Origin: Streptomyces sp. R21
Lineage (GTDB): Bacteria > Actinomycetota > Actinomycetes > Streptomycetales > Streptomycetaceae
Assembly: GCF_041051975.1 (NCBI RefSeq)
Contig: NZ_CP163435.1
Location: forward strand, 9,206,501 to 9,270,500
Reading direction: 5' to 3'
DNA length: 64,000 nucleotides
Below the pieces are notes generated by a model, which was not told where the DNA came from, searched no databases, and saw only the letters and a list, made by a program, of their open reading frames with translations. Positions 24,019 through 32,326 of the stretch are shown here, piece by piece (the stretch's first letter is position 1; every line of letters starts with the position of its first letter). A program made the translations under genes and the position numbers.

Positions 24019-26420
24019 AGCAGGGTGAGGTCGTCCGTGCTCGGCTCCGCGAGCTGGGCGACCCGGCCCGCGTGCCGCTCCACCATCGCCTCGAAGGTCT
24101 GCCGCGCGGTGCGGCCATTGCCGAACGCGGGGCCCTTCGGGATCGCCGTGAAGTACTTCACCAGGGCCTCGGAGGCGCCCTCGGCGAGCCGGTACTCATG
24201 CTCCTCGGCCTGCTGCTCCACGATCCGCAGCAGCTCCTCGGGGACGTAGTCGCTGAAGGTGATGGTCCGTGAGAAGCGGGACGCCACACCGGGGTTGACG
24301 GACAGGAAGCGCTCCATCTCAGCCGTGTAGCCCGCGACGATCACCACCACGGCCTCCCGGTGGTCCTCCATCAGCTTCACCAGCGTGTCGATGGCCTCAC
24401 GGCCGAAGTCGCGGCCGGAGTCCTCCGGCGACAGCGCGTACGCCTCGTCGATGAACAGCACCCCGCCGCGCGCCCGGTCGAAGGCCTCCTGGGTGCGGAT
24501 GGCGGTGGAGCCGATGTGCTCGCCGACCAGGTCCACCCGGGACACCTCGACGAGATGGCCCTTCTCCAGCACCCCGAGTGAGGCCAGGATCTCGCCGTAC
24601 AGGCGCGCCACCGTGGTCTTGCCGGTGCCGGGGGAGCCGGTGAAGACCAGATGGCGCCGGGCGGAGGCCGCCTTGAGCCCCGCCTGCTGGCGGCGTCGGC
24701 CCACCTCGATCATGTCGGTGAGGGCCCGCACCTCGCGCTTGACGCTCTCCAGGCCCACCAGGGTGTCGAGTTCACCGAGGACGGCCTTCGACGTCCGCGC
24801 CGGCTGCTCGGGTTCCGGGGCGGTGACCAGCGGCGACTGCTCGGTGGTCCGCTGTCCCGGGATCGCGCCCAGCAGGCCGGAGGACTGGGACGCCGTTGCT
24901 ACGGCGGTCTCCTGCGCCGGGGACCGCAGTCCGGCGCTCTCGTCGCTGGTGCAGTCCTCGACGAGCGGGCCCGCGCCCGCGTTCGCGCCGCCGCCGTCGG
25001 CGAACTCGTACCCACCCCGGGCACACCGCTCCGTACGGCACTTCTTCAGCGTCGCGCGGCAGCCGTCGATCACATGGAAGCCGTAGCCCCCGCTGCCCGT
25101 CACCCGGCAGTTGTGGAAGCTGCCGCGGCCGCCTGCCGACACATAGAAGCCCGCCTCGGCGGGCGAGGTGACCGTGCACCGCTCGATGGTGGGATCGGCG
25201 CCCTTGGTGACGATCATCCCGGTCTGGGTGCCGTCCACGGTGCAGCCGGACAGGGTGCCGCCGCTGCCGTGGTCCCGGAACCAGGCGCCGGTCGCGGCGT
25301 CCCGGATCCGGCAGTCGTCGAGCTGCGCGGTCGCGCCGTCGCTCACCGACACCGCAGTGTTGCGCACCTGCGACAGATCGCTGTCGACGACGTCCACACG
25401 CGAGCCGCGGTCGAGGACGAACAGGGCGTCCGGCACGTCGTGCACCCGGCAGGAGTCGAGCACCGCGGTGGCACCGTCGCTGACCCACACCGCGGGATAG
25501 TCGCCGGTGCTGTCGAAGATCTCGCACTGGTTGGCGTCCACGCGTGTGCCCGGGTCCCACACCGACAGGCCGTTGCGCCCGAACTGCCGCACGCTGGTGC
25601 GCGTCAGGGTGAGCACCGAGCGGGAGCGCAGGTCGACCGCGTTCTCCGGGATGTCGTGGATACGGCAGTCGGCGAGCGTGAGCACCGCGTCCGTGTCGAG
25701 GGTGACGCCGTCCGCGGTCGTACGGTGCACATCGCAGTCGGTGAGGTGCGCCGTGGCCCGCGCGGTGATCTGCACCCCGGAGCCCTTGACCTCGTACACC
25801 TCGCAGCCGATCGCTTCCAGAGCGGAGCCCTCGCCGGTCGCGGACAGACCGGCGCCGGAGGAGTGGTGCACGCGGCAGCGCTCCAGCCGCGGGTGTCCGC
25901 CACCGCGTACGGCGACCCCGGCCTGGCCGGCCGCGACGATCTCGCACTCCTCGAACACCCCACCACCGCCGTCCAGTACGGCGATGCCGACACCGGCCGG
26001 ATTGTCGACGGTGCAGCGGCGCACCGTCGGGCGGGCGCCGCCGCGCACCTCGATCCCGGCGGCGGAACGGGTGACGATCCGCACGTCGAGCAGCTCGGGA
26101 GTGCCCTCCTCGACGAGCAGGGCCGGCGCGGCGGAGTCCTGGCCCTCCACATGCAGATCCTGCACCACGGCGGAGGCGCGCACGGTCAGCGGTACTCCGT
26201 CCACCGGCGCGATGCGCACCGAACCGGGGGAGCCCTCGGGGCCGCGCAGCGTCACCGCCCGCTGCACCACCAGGTTCTCCCGGTAGGTGCCGGGAGCGAC
26301 GGTGAGGACGTCGCCATCGGCCGCGGCCTCCAGGGCGGCGGCCAGCGATGCGTACTCTCCCGTGCGGCGTCGCCACCGCGAGGTGCCGGTGTGCGTCACC
26401 TGGACCGTGCCCTGTGCCAT
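23988..26420 (-). CDS. fusion: right-handed beta-helix + CbxX/CfqX-type AAA ATPase
   Basis: The 810-residue protein has an N-terminal right-handed parallel beta-helix (about 20-490) made of some 20 turns of NosD/pectate-lyase-like repeats (LTVAPGTYRENLVVQRAVTL, then coils such as VRRCTVDNP and LERCRVHHSSG). A linker follows, then a CbxX/CfqX AAA domain: Walker A GSPGTGKTT near 595-603, Walker B VLFIDEAYAL near 654-663, an arginine-finger region SRFSR near 714, and GNGRTAR near 767. The AAA part resembles EccA of type VII secretion and Rubisco activase CbbX. No signal peptide is present. Function is unknown; the helix may recognise the client. Confidence 0.85.
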   Translation of the reverse strand: MAQGTVQVTHTGTSRWRRRTGEYASLAAALEAAADGDVLTVAPGTYRENLVVQRAVTLRGPEGSPGSVRIAPVDGVPLTVRASAVVQDLHVEGQDSAAPALLVEEGTPELLDVRIVTRSAAGIEVRGGARPTVRRCTVDNPAGVGIAVLDGGGGVFEECEIVAAGQAGVAVRGGGHPRLERCRVHHSSGAGLSATGEGSALEAIGCEVYEVKGSGVQITARATAHLTDCDVHRTTADGVTLDTDAVLTLADCRIHDIPENAVDLRSRSVLTLTRTSVRQFGRNGLSVWDPGTRVDANQCEIFDSTGDYPAVWVSDGATAVLDSCRVHDVPDALFVLDRGSRVDVVDSDLSQVRNTAVSVSDGATAQLDDCRIRDAATGAWFRDHGSGGTLSGCTVDGTQTGMIVTKGADPTIERCTVTSPAEAGFYVSAGGRGSFHNCRVTGSGGYGFHVIDGCRATLKKCRTERCARGGYEFADGGGANAGAGPLVEDCTSDESAGLRSPAQETAVATASQSSGLLGAIPGQRTTEQSPLVTAPEPEQPARTSKAVLGELDTLVGLESVKREVRALTDMIEVGRRRQQAGLKAASARRHLVFTGSPGTGKTTVARLYGEILASLGVLEKGHLVEVSRVDLVGEHIGSTAIRTQEAFDRARGGVLFIDEAYALSPEDSGRDFGREAIDTLVKLMEDHREAVVVIVAGYTAEMERFLSVNPGVASRFSRTITFSDYVPEELLRIVEQQAEEHEYRLAEGASEALVKYFTAIPKGPAFGNGRTARQTFEAMVERHAGRVAQLAEPSTDDLTLLYEEDLPELP

Positions 26421-26578
26421 GGCGCTGTTCTGTCCCCACCTCGTCGTACGCGGGTCGTGCGAGGCCGTCCTGAAACCCCGTCGGGATCACGGCCTGCCTC
26501 TCACGACGGTGCCGAACAGTCCGGCCGGTCCACCGTAGCGTGCGCGGAGACGGTGGGTTGACCGGAGTGGGAAGCCTG

Positions 26579-27184
26579 TCAGCTGCCGGTGCCGGTCCTG
26601 CCCCAGTCGGGGCCCGCCTTGGCCCAGGCCTGGTCCCAACGGTCGTAACGGCGACGGACCATGCGCCAGACGATCAGCCGTCTGCTGCCCTCCACCACGC
26701 TCGCGGCCAGCGCGGCGGCGCCGATCCCGGCCAGCACGGCGTGCGTGGTGGCGGTGGCGGAGTCCAGCGGGCGGCCCACTATGCGGCCGTGCCCGTCGGT
26801 CCAGAGGGCGAAGTGGTCGCCGCGGTGCGGGGACTTGAGGTCTGCCAGGACCGCGCCGTGCTGCGCGGTGCCGTCCGGTGCGGTCCAGTCGGCGAACACA
26901 CGGCTGTGCGCGTCGCGCGTCGCGGAGGTCTCCGGGTCGGGATCCAGCGGGGCACGGGTCAGCTTTCTGACCACCGTGGCCATCACCTCGTGGCGGGCCT
27001 GTCGTTGGTCGCGCACGGACTGCTGCAGAGCGTCCTGGGCGACGGCTCCGACGACGGCGCCGATCACGGGCGTGATGACGAGGATCAGCAACAGGCCCGC
27101 CAGGGCCAGCCAGGCCTCGACCAGATCGGTCGTGCGGCGCAGCGGATTGTGCCGCCAACGCCAGAGTCCGGGCATCGCTCGCAC
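26579..27184 (-). CDS. Rv1733c-like two-helix membrane protein
   Basis: The 201-residue protein has one membrane helix near the N-terminus (about 24-46; EAWLALAGLLLILVITPVIG) and a second near 145-165 (HAVLAGIGAAALAASVVEG), with an extracytoplasmic domain of about 95 residues between them. The arrangement and the flanking N-terminal RxxNPLRRxxDxxE motif match actinobacterial Rv1733c-type proteins, in mycobacteria a dormancy-induced antigen. The GTG at 27184 has GGGGG nine bases upstream; an in-frame ATG follows three codons later. It is 158 bp downstream of the beta-helix gene start, on the same strand. Confidence 0.75.
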   Translation of the reverse strand: MRAMPGLWRWRHNPLRRTTDLVEAWLALAGLLLILVITPVIGAVVGAVAQDALQQSVRDQRQARHEVMATVVRKLTRAPLDPDPETSATRDAHSRVFADWTAPDGTAQHGAVLADLKSPHRGDHFALWTDGHGRIVGRPLDSATATTHAVLAGIGAAALAASVVEGSRRLIVWRMVRRRYDRWDQAWAKAGPDWGRTGTGS

Positions 27185-27351
27185 CGATCCGCACCCCCTT
27201 CCGCCCTCCGCGTCCGTGATAACCCCCGGCTGAGCCGTTCACGCGCGAGCCGCGGGAAGAGAGAGCGAAATCACCCTTCCCGCGGGCCTCTCATGAACTT
27301 CTCACACAGCCTCAACGAGCATGCCCGGCGCCGGGGTTCCCGACGGCGGGG

Positions 27352-28176
27352 TCATCCGAGGACCGTGACCGGATCCCCCACCCGCACCGTCCCGGGGGAC
27401 TCGGGGACCAGGTTCTGCCCGAAGACCAGCTGCTTGCCGAAGCGTCGGTGGCGCCCCAGGGTGCGCAACGGTTCCTTGCCGCGCTCGGCCGTTCCCTGGT
27501 CGGTGGTGGTCACGACACAGCGGCCGCACATCTTGGGCACCCGGAAGGTGACCTCGCCGACGGCGATGCGCGACCAGTCGTCCTCGGCCCAGGCCGCCGT
27601 GCCCGCCAGCACCAGGTTCGGCCGGAACCGGTTCATCGGCAGCGGCCCTTCGCCCGCGTGATCCCCCTGCGCGATGAGGGAGTTGAGAGCGTCCAGCGAG
27701 GCCAGCGTGGTCACCAGCAGCGGATACCCGTCCGCGAAGCTGACCGTCTCGCCCGGGCGCGCGAACTCCGGGTCGACAGGGCGACGCGTGGCGGGATCGT
27801 CCATGTGGATGAGACGCACGTCCGCGCCCAGATACGCGCTGCACCACTCATGCGCGGCGGCGTCGGCGAGGATCCCTTCCACCTTGTCCCCGAAGATGTC
27901 CAGCGTCGTCGTGCCGATCGGCTCCGGAACGCGGACGGTCACCGGCGCCCGCCCCGCCGCGGACAGCCGTATCCCGCCGTCGGACAGCAGCTCGGCGGCC
28001 GCCAGTGCCAGGCGCGGCTGCTGGCGTTGCGTGACGACCTTTCCCTCGCCGTCGATCAGTACCCAGCGGCGGTCTCCGGCCAGCCCCCAGGGCTCCACGA
28101 CGGCCTCTCGGCGCGACTGGCTCCGGAAGGCCTTGACCGGATGGACGTGGATCGAGTGCAGCTCAGCGTTCCCCAT
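27352..28176 (-). CDS. MOSC domain-containing molybdenum-cofactor-type protein
   Basis: The 274-residue protein has an N-terminal MOSC beta-barrel (about 5-110; HSIHVHPVKAFRSQSRREAV, WGLAGDRRWVLID) and a C-terminal MOSC domain with the conserved cysteine in CGRCVVTTTDQGT (about 215-227). It matches the mARC/YcbX family, which bind molybdenum cofactor through that cysteine and reduce N-hydroxylated compounds together with an electron donor. A ferredoxin domain as in YcbX is missing, so a separate redox partner would be needed. No partner is encoded nearby. Confidence 0.85.
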   Translation of the reverse strand: MGNAELHSIHVHPVKAFRSQSRREAVVEPWGLAGDRRWVLIDGEGKVVTQRQQPRLALAAAELLSDGGIRLSAAGRAPVTVRVPEPIGTTTLDIFGDKVEGILADAAAHEWCSAYLGADVRLIHMDDPATRRPVDPEFARPGETVSFADGYPLLVTTLASLDALNSLIAQGDHAGEGPLPMNRFRPNLVLAGTAAWAEDDWSRIAVGEVTFRVPKMCGRCVVTTTDQGTAERGKEPLRTLGRHRRFGKQLVFGQNLVPESPGTVRVGDPVTVLG

Positions 28177-28220
28177 GACGCCATGGTGCCAGCAGGCACC
28201 GACAGACCGGCACGGAGAGG

Positions 28221-29078
28221 TCAGCGGGCGGCGAGGTCACCCTGCCCGTCCCGTACGGCGTCGGCCACGGACGCGGCGGTGCGGACGAGCGACGCCGTGG
28301 CCGTCGACCGGGACTGCTGCGGCCAGGCGATGGCGAGGACCGCGAGCGGGGCGTCCCGGACCGGCCGGTAGACGACACCCGGACGCGGATAGCGGGCGGC
28401 GACCGACGCGGGCAGCAGGGGGACGACCTTGCCCAGACCGGCGAGCGCGAGCAGTTGGGCGAGGTCGCGGCCCTCGTTGCGCAGCTCGTGGAGGTACTGG
28501 TGCAGGTCGCCGGGGCGCAGGCCGAGGTCGGCGAGGACCAGGTGGTCCCGGGCGGCGAGCGGATGGGTGGCGGAGAGGGCCGCGACACGCGGTTCGGTCA
28601 CCAGCGTCTCGGTGTCCAGACCGGTGCGGTCGAAGGGCTCGTGGACCAGCGCCGCGTCGGCCTCGCCCAGGCGCAGCAGGCGCGGCTGCTCGTGCCAGCC
28701 GCACAGCCGGATGGTGACCGGTACGGCCTCCGGCTCGGACGCGAAGCGCGCCAGGATCGGCTCCAGCAGCCCCGCGTCCCCGTCGGCCTTGACGGCAAGC
28801 ACCAGTTTCGGCTCGGTGGTGGCCGCGCGCTGCGCGCGCCGCCCGGCGGCCTGGAGGGCGTCCAGGGCGATCCGCGCCTCCGTGAGGAGCACCGCTCCGG
28901 CCGGGGTCAGCGCCACGCTGTGAGTGGTCCGCTCGAAGAGGGTGACGCCCAACTCCGTCTCCAGCCTGCGGATCGCGCGGGACAGGGGCGGCGGCGAGAT
29001 GCCCAGCCGCTCGGCGGCGCGGGCGAAGTTGAGTTCCTCGGCGACGGCGACGAAGTAGCGCAGCGGGCGGGATTCCAC
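28221..29078 (-). CDS. LysR family transcriptional regulator
   Basis: The 285-residue protein has the N-terminal LysR helix-turn-helix (about 1-60; LRYFVAVAEELNFARAAERL, RRLETELGVTLFERT) and a periplasmic-binding-like effector domain. It is divergently transcribed from an NmrA-like reductase gene across a 129-bp intergenic region, the classic arrangement for a LysR regulator and its target. It should bind that intergenic region and respond to a small ligand. Confidence 0.9.
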   Translation of the reverse strand: MESRPLRYFVAVAEELNFARAAERLGISPPPLSRAIRRLETELGVTLFERTTHSVALTPAGAVLLTEARIALDALQAAGRRAQRAATTEPKLVLAVKADGDAGLLEPILARFASEPEAVPVTIRLCGWHEQPRLLRLGEADAALVHEPFDRTGLDTETLVTEPRVAALSATHPLAARDHLVLADLGLRPGDLHQYLHELRNEGRDLAQLLALAGLGKVVPLLPASVAARYPRPGVVYRPVRDAPLAVLAIAWPQQSRSTATASLVRTAASVADAVRDGQGDLAAR

Positions 29079-29207
29079 GCTCGTTCCCCCTCTGCTCGGT
29101 ATTGCTCTGAGGGTAACAAGCGGGAGCGGATCGGTCCTTCAGTTCGGGCGGGCCACGCAGCAGGCTCGACGGCATCCGTTGCAGCACCGTATCCCTTGGA
29201 GTTGTTC

Positions 29208-30113
29208 ATGATCGTCGTCACCACCCCGACCGGCCAGATCGGCCAGGAGGTCCTGCACCACCTCCTCGACGCTCCGCACGACGGGGCGGGGATCCGGGTG
29301 ATCGCCCGCGACCCCGACCGTCTCTCCGAGCGGGTGCGCGAACACGTCGAGCGCGGACACGTCGAGGTCGTCCGGGGATCGCACGCCGATCCCGCCGTAC
29401 TGAAGGAAGCCTGCTCGGGCGCCGACCGTCTTTTCTGGCTGGTGCCGCCCATCCCCTCGGCCGACAGCGTCGAGGGCCACTTCCGCGACTTCACCGAGCC
29501 TCTGCGCGAGGTGACCGGACGCCAGGGCGTCGAGCGGGTCGTCGGCGTCTCGACCCTGGGCCGCGGAGTGGCGAAGAACGCCGGTCAGATATCGGCGTCG
29601 CTCGCCATGGACGAGGCGATCGGTGCCATGGGCGTGCACTACCGGGCGCTGTGCCCGCCCTTCCTGATGGAGAACCTGCTGCGCCAGGCACCGTCGATCC
29701 GCGACACGGGAGTGTTCTTCATCGCGGCGCCGGAGGACCGCGTTCTGCGCACCTGCGCGACCCGCGACATCGCCGCAACGGCGGCCCGGCTGCTGCTCGA
29801 CCGTTCCTGGACCGGGCAGGGCGACGTCCCGCTGGTCGGCCCCGACGAACTGTCGCCCGAAGGTATGGCACAGGCCCTCTCCGAGGTACTGGATCGTCCG
29901 GTGCGCGTCCAGCGGACCAGCAGCGCGGACTACCGGGCGAGGATGCTGCGCTTCGGGGCGAGCGAGGCCTGGGCACAGGGGCTGGCCGACATGGTCGACG
30001 CCCTGGACGACCAGGGCTTCTACGGCGTCGTGGCGCCGAGCACACCCGAGTCCGCGCCCACCGGTTTCCGCCAGTGGTGCGAAGACGTGCTCAGGCCGGC
30101 CGTCCTGGCCTAG
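29208..30113 (+). CDS. NmrA-like NAD(P)-binding protein
   Basis: The 301-residue protein is an atypical SDR of the NmrA/HSCARG type. The glycine motif TPTGQIGQEV (about 6-15) binds NAD(P); the catalytic tyrosine-lysine pair typical of active SDRs is not evident. The C-terminal half (PPFLMENLL, ATRDIAATAARLLLD) matches quinone-reductase/azoreductase-like members. It is probably a redox sensor or an NAD(P)H-dependent reductase controlled by the divergent LysR gene. ATG at 29208 has GGAG seven bases upstream. Confidence 0.8.
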   Translation: MIVVTTPTGQIGQEVLHHLLDAPHDGAGIRVIARDPDRLSERVREHVERGHVEVVRGSHADPAVLKEACSGADRLFWLVPPIPSADSVEGHFRDFTEPLREVTGRQGVERVVGVSTLGRGVAKNAGQISASLAMDEAIGAMGVHYRALCPPFLMENLLRQAPSIRDTGVFFIAAPEDRVLRTCATRDIAATAARLLLDRSWTGQGDVPLVGPDELSPEGMAQALSEVLDRPVRVQRTSSADYRARMLRFGASEAWAQGLADMVDALDDQGFYGVVAPSTPESAPTGFRQWCEDVLRPAVLA

Positions 30114-30173
30114 CAGTCACCGTGGCCGTAGGCCCGGCCGGCGCCTCCGAGCGTCACGCACAGGGGGGCGGGA

Positions 30174-31433
30174 TCACAGACGGATGACGACCAGAGCGGT
30201 GTCATCGGTGTTCCCGCCGGGTGGGAGAAGGTCGGCCAGGAGGGCGTCGGCCAGGGGCTCGGGGGCGGCGCGCCGGTGGCGGTTGAGGGAGTCGGCGAGC
30301 CGGGCAAGGCCGGTGTCGATGTCCTCCTGACGGCGCTCGATCAGCCCGTCCGTGTACAGGACCAGGGTGCCGCCCTCGGCGAAGGGCACGCGCGCCTGCG
30401 GGCGGCCGACGTGTTCGGGGCGGGCGCCGAGCGGCGGGTCGGTGGCCTGGTCGAGGAAGACCACGGTGCCGTCGGGGTGGAGCAGCGCGGGCGGTGGATG
30501 GCCGGCGCTGCTGTAGGTGATGGTGTGGCTCTCCCAGTCGATGAAGGTGGTCACCACGCTCGTCGACTCGGCGCCCTCCACAGAGCGGGCGTACAGCCCG
30601 AGGACCTCCAGCGCGTGGGCCGGCCCCTCGGCGACCCGTGCGGCCGCGCTCAGCGCGCTGCGCAGTTGTCCCATGACGCAGGCGGCTCTGAGGCCGTGGC
30701 CGACGACGTCGCCGACGGCGACCGCGATACGGTCGCCGGGCAGGCTGACCAGGTCGTACCAGTCCCCGCACACGTTCAGCGCGCCGATGGCGGGCTGGTA
30801 GCGCACGGCCGCCCGGTGCTCCCCGAAGGGCTTGTGAGCGGGCAGCAGCGCTTCCTGCAGGGCCAGGGCGACCTCGCGTTCGCGGGCATGGGCCCGGCGC
30901 AGCCTTTCGTTGACCTCCTGGAGTTCCCGGGCGCGTGTGTAGAGCTCGGCCTCCAGGACGCGGGCCCGGTCGGCCTCACCCGGCCCGCCGCGCACCCGGA
31001 CGGCGTCACCCGGCCCGCCGCGGGCGCGGATGAGTTCGGTGACCTCCTCCACCCGGTGCACGATCAGCACCACCTGCCCGTCCGGGTCGGCGACGGGCGC
31101 GTTGATCGGGCTCCAGTAGCGTTCCTGCCACTGACCGGGCCGCTGCGGATCCTCGACGTCATAGCGCTGCAGTGCCATGGTGTCGCGTTCACCGGTGGCC
31201 ACCACGCGCAGCATCGACGTCCGGACGTCGTGCATGCCGGTCGCGGCCGGATCATTGGGGTTCTCGGGGAAGACATCGAAGATGTAGCGACCCAGCAGCT
31301 GCTCACGGGTGCGCCCGGCCAGCCTCAGGAAGTCCTCGTTGGCGTCGGCGTACACCAGATCGGGCGTGAGCAGCGCCACCATGCCGGGCAGGGCATGGAA
31401 GACCGCCGCGTAGTCGATCTGCGGTTTCCTCAT
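30174..31433 (-). CDS. PAS domain + SpoIIE-type PP2C serine phosphatase
   Basis: The 419-residue protein has a PAS sensor (about 8-125; AVFHALPGMVALLTPDLVYA), a short coiled linker (ELQEVNERLRRAHARER), and a PP2C/SpoIIE phosphatase domain (about 190-419). All metal-ligand motifs are intact: GDWYD, GDVVGHG, YTDGLIER and the C-terminal TDDTALVV. It probably dephosphorylates an anti-sigma-factor antagonist in response to the PAS signal. The linker contains a 10-codon tandem duplication (RGGPGDA/RGGPGEA). It is convergent with the NmrA-like gene. Confidence 0.88.
   Translation of the reverse strand: MRKPQIDYAAVFHALPGMVALLTPDLVYADANEDFLRLAGRTREQLLGRYIFDVFPENPNDPAATGMHDVRTSMLRVVATGERDTMALQRYDVEDPQRPGQWQERYWSPINAPVADPDGQVVLIVHRVEEVTELIRARGGPGDAVRVRGGPGEADRARVLEAELYTRARELQEVNERLRRAHAREREVALALQEALLPAHKPFGEHRAAVRYQPAIGALNVCGDWYDLVSLPGDRIAVAVGDVVGHGLRAACVMGQLRSALSAAARVAEGPAHALEVLGLYARSVEGAESTSVVTTFIDWESHTITYSSAGHPPPALLHPDGTVVFLDQATDPPLGARPEHVGRPQARVPFAEGGTLVLYTDGLIERRQEDIDTGLARLADSLNRHRRAAPEPLADALLADLLPPGGNTDDTALVVIRL
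30976..31022. repeat. in-frame 30-bp tandem duplication in the SpoIIE-type phosphatase gene
   Basis: The 17-mer TCACCCGGCCCGCCGCG occurs at 30976-30992 and 31006-31022, a period of exactly 30 bp or ten codons. It encodes the repeated RGGPG segments in the linker between the PAS and phosphatase domains, so it changes linker length but not frame. Confidence 0.85.
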
Positions 31434-31594
31434 GTGCTGCCCGCCTCGGCGCCGGCGTGGTGGTGTGACCTCCAGGATAGAAGCGATTGCGCCATATGGC
31501 CGGTGTACTGCGCTTTTCGGGCTCACCGTCACCTGGTCGGCTGACCGTCGGCTTCCCCCGAGGAGCCGAGGCGGGGACCGGGGCTTCGGTCCCC

Positions 31595-32035
31595 TCAGTA
31601 ACCTCGGTACTGCTGGCCGTTGTACGGATCCTGGTACGGAGCCGGAGCGGGGCGGGGAGCCGCGGGGCGCATCGCCTCGTAGCCCGTGCCCGTCGCCATC
31701 GGGCGCTGCTGCTGCGGCTGGGCGCCGGGGTAACCGCGCGGGGTGCCGGCCTGCTGCGGGATGTAGGGCGCGGGCGCCATCTGTTGCAGCGGTGCGGGCT
31801 GTTGGGCCTGCGGGTAGCCGTACGAGGGGGCCTGCTGGGAGGGCCCGGCCGGCAGAGCGGGGAGCGCCGACGGAAGCGCGGGCAGGTGGCTGCCCATGGC
31901 GTACTCGGCGGGAACCCGGATCGGGGCGATCTGAGGGGTGCCCCGCTCGGCGACGAGCGAGTCGTAGATCGGGGTGTCCGGGAAGGACGGCGCGGAGTAG
32001 TAACCGCCGCCATAGGTGGAGCGGGGGGAGGTCAT
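31595..32035 (-). CDS. Pro/Gln-rich conserved Streptomyces protein (DUF6643-like)
   Basis: The 146-residue protein has a conserved N-terminus (TSPRSTYGGGYYSAPSFPDT, then PIYDSLVAERGTPQIAPIRV) followed by a low-complexity Pro/Gln/Ala/Tyr-rich tail with no predicted fold or membrane helix. I believe it matches a Streptomyces family named DUF6643. Function unknown. Shine-Dalgarno GGGGGGAG overlaps the first codons region on the minus strand poorly, but the ATG at 32035 directly begins the conserved block. It is divergent from the TerD gene. Confidence 0.65.
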   Translation of the reverse strand: MTSPRSTYGGGYYSAPSFPDTPIYDSLVAERGTPQIAPIRVPAEYAMGSHLPALPSALPALPAGPSQQAPSYGYPQAQQPAPLQQMAPAPYIPQQAGTPRGYPGAQPQQQRPMATGTGYEAMRPAAPRPAPAPYQDPYNGQQYRGY

Positions 32036-32129
32036 GGCACATAAGGTAAGCCCACGATGTGCTGGTTGGGGAGACCGATAAGAGGGTTGTTTTCCGTGTC
32101 CGCAGTGACTCGGGATCCCCAATGCGAGC

Positions 32130-32184
32130 GAACTCGGCAAAAAAGGGCACCGACCTGCGTTCGGATCGTGTAAAGGCCGAGTTC
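32130..32184. promoter_or_regulatory. inverted repeat in the DUF6643-TerD intergenic region
   Basis: GAACTCGGC (32130-32138) and GCCGAGTTC (32176-32184) are perfect inverted repeats 37 bp apart inside a 291-bp divergent promoter region (32036-32326) that is less GC-rich than its surroundings. It may be a looping or regulator site. No gene is seen in the gap. Confidence 0.3.
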
Positions 32185-32326
32185 CCAGGGGGTTACCGTC
32201 GGTTGGCGTCCGATCTTCGGGGCCGGGTGATGGGCGTTCGCGGCCGTGGGGAATAGGTTGACTCGAACGAATCTGATCGATTGCCCGAGGCGCGGCCTGG
32301 CGGGGTGACACGTGAGGGGGGCGTAC

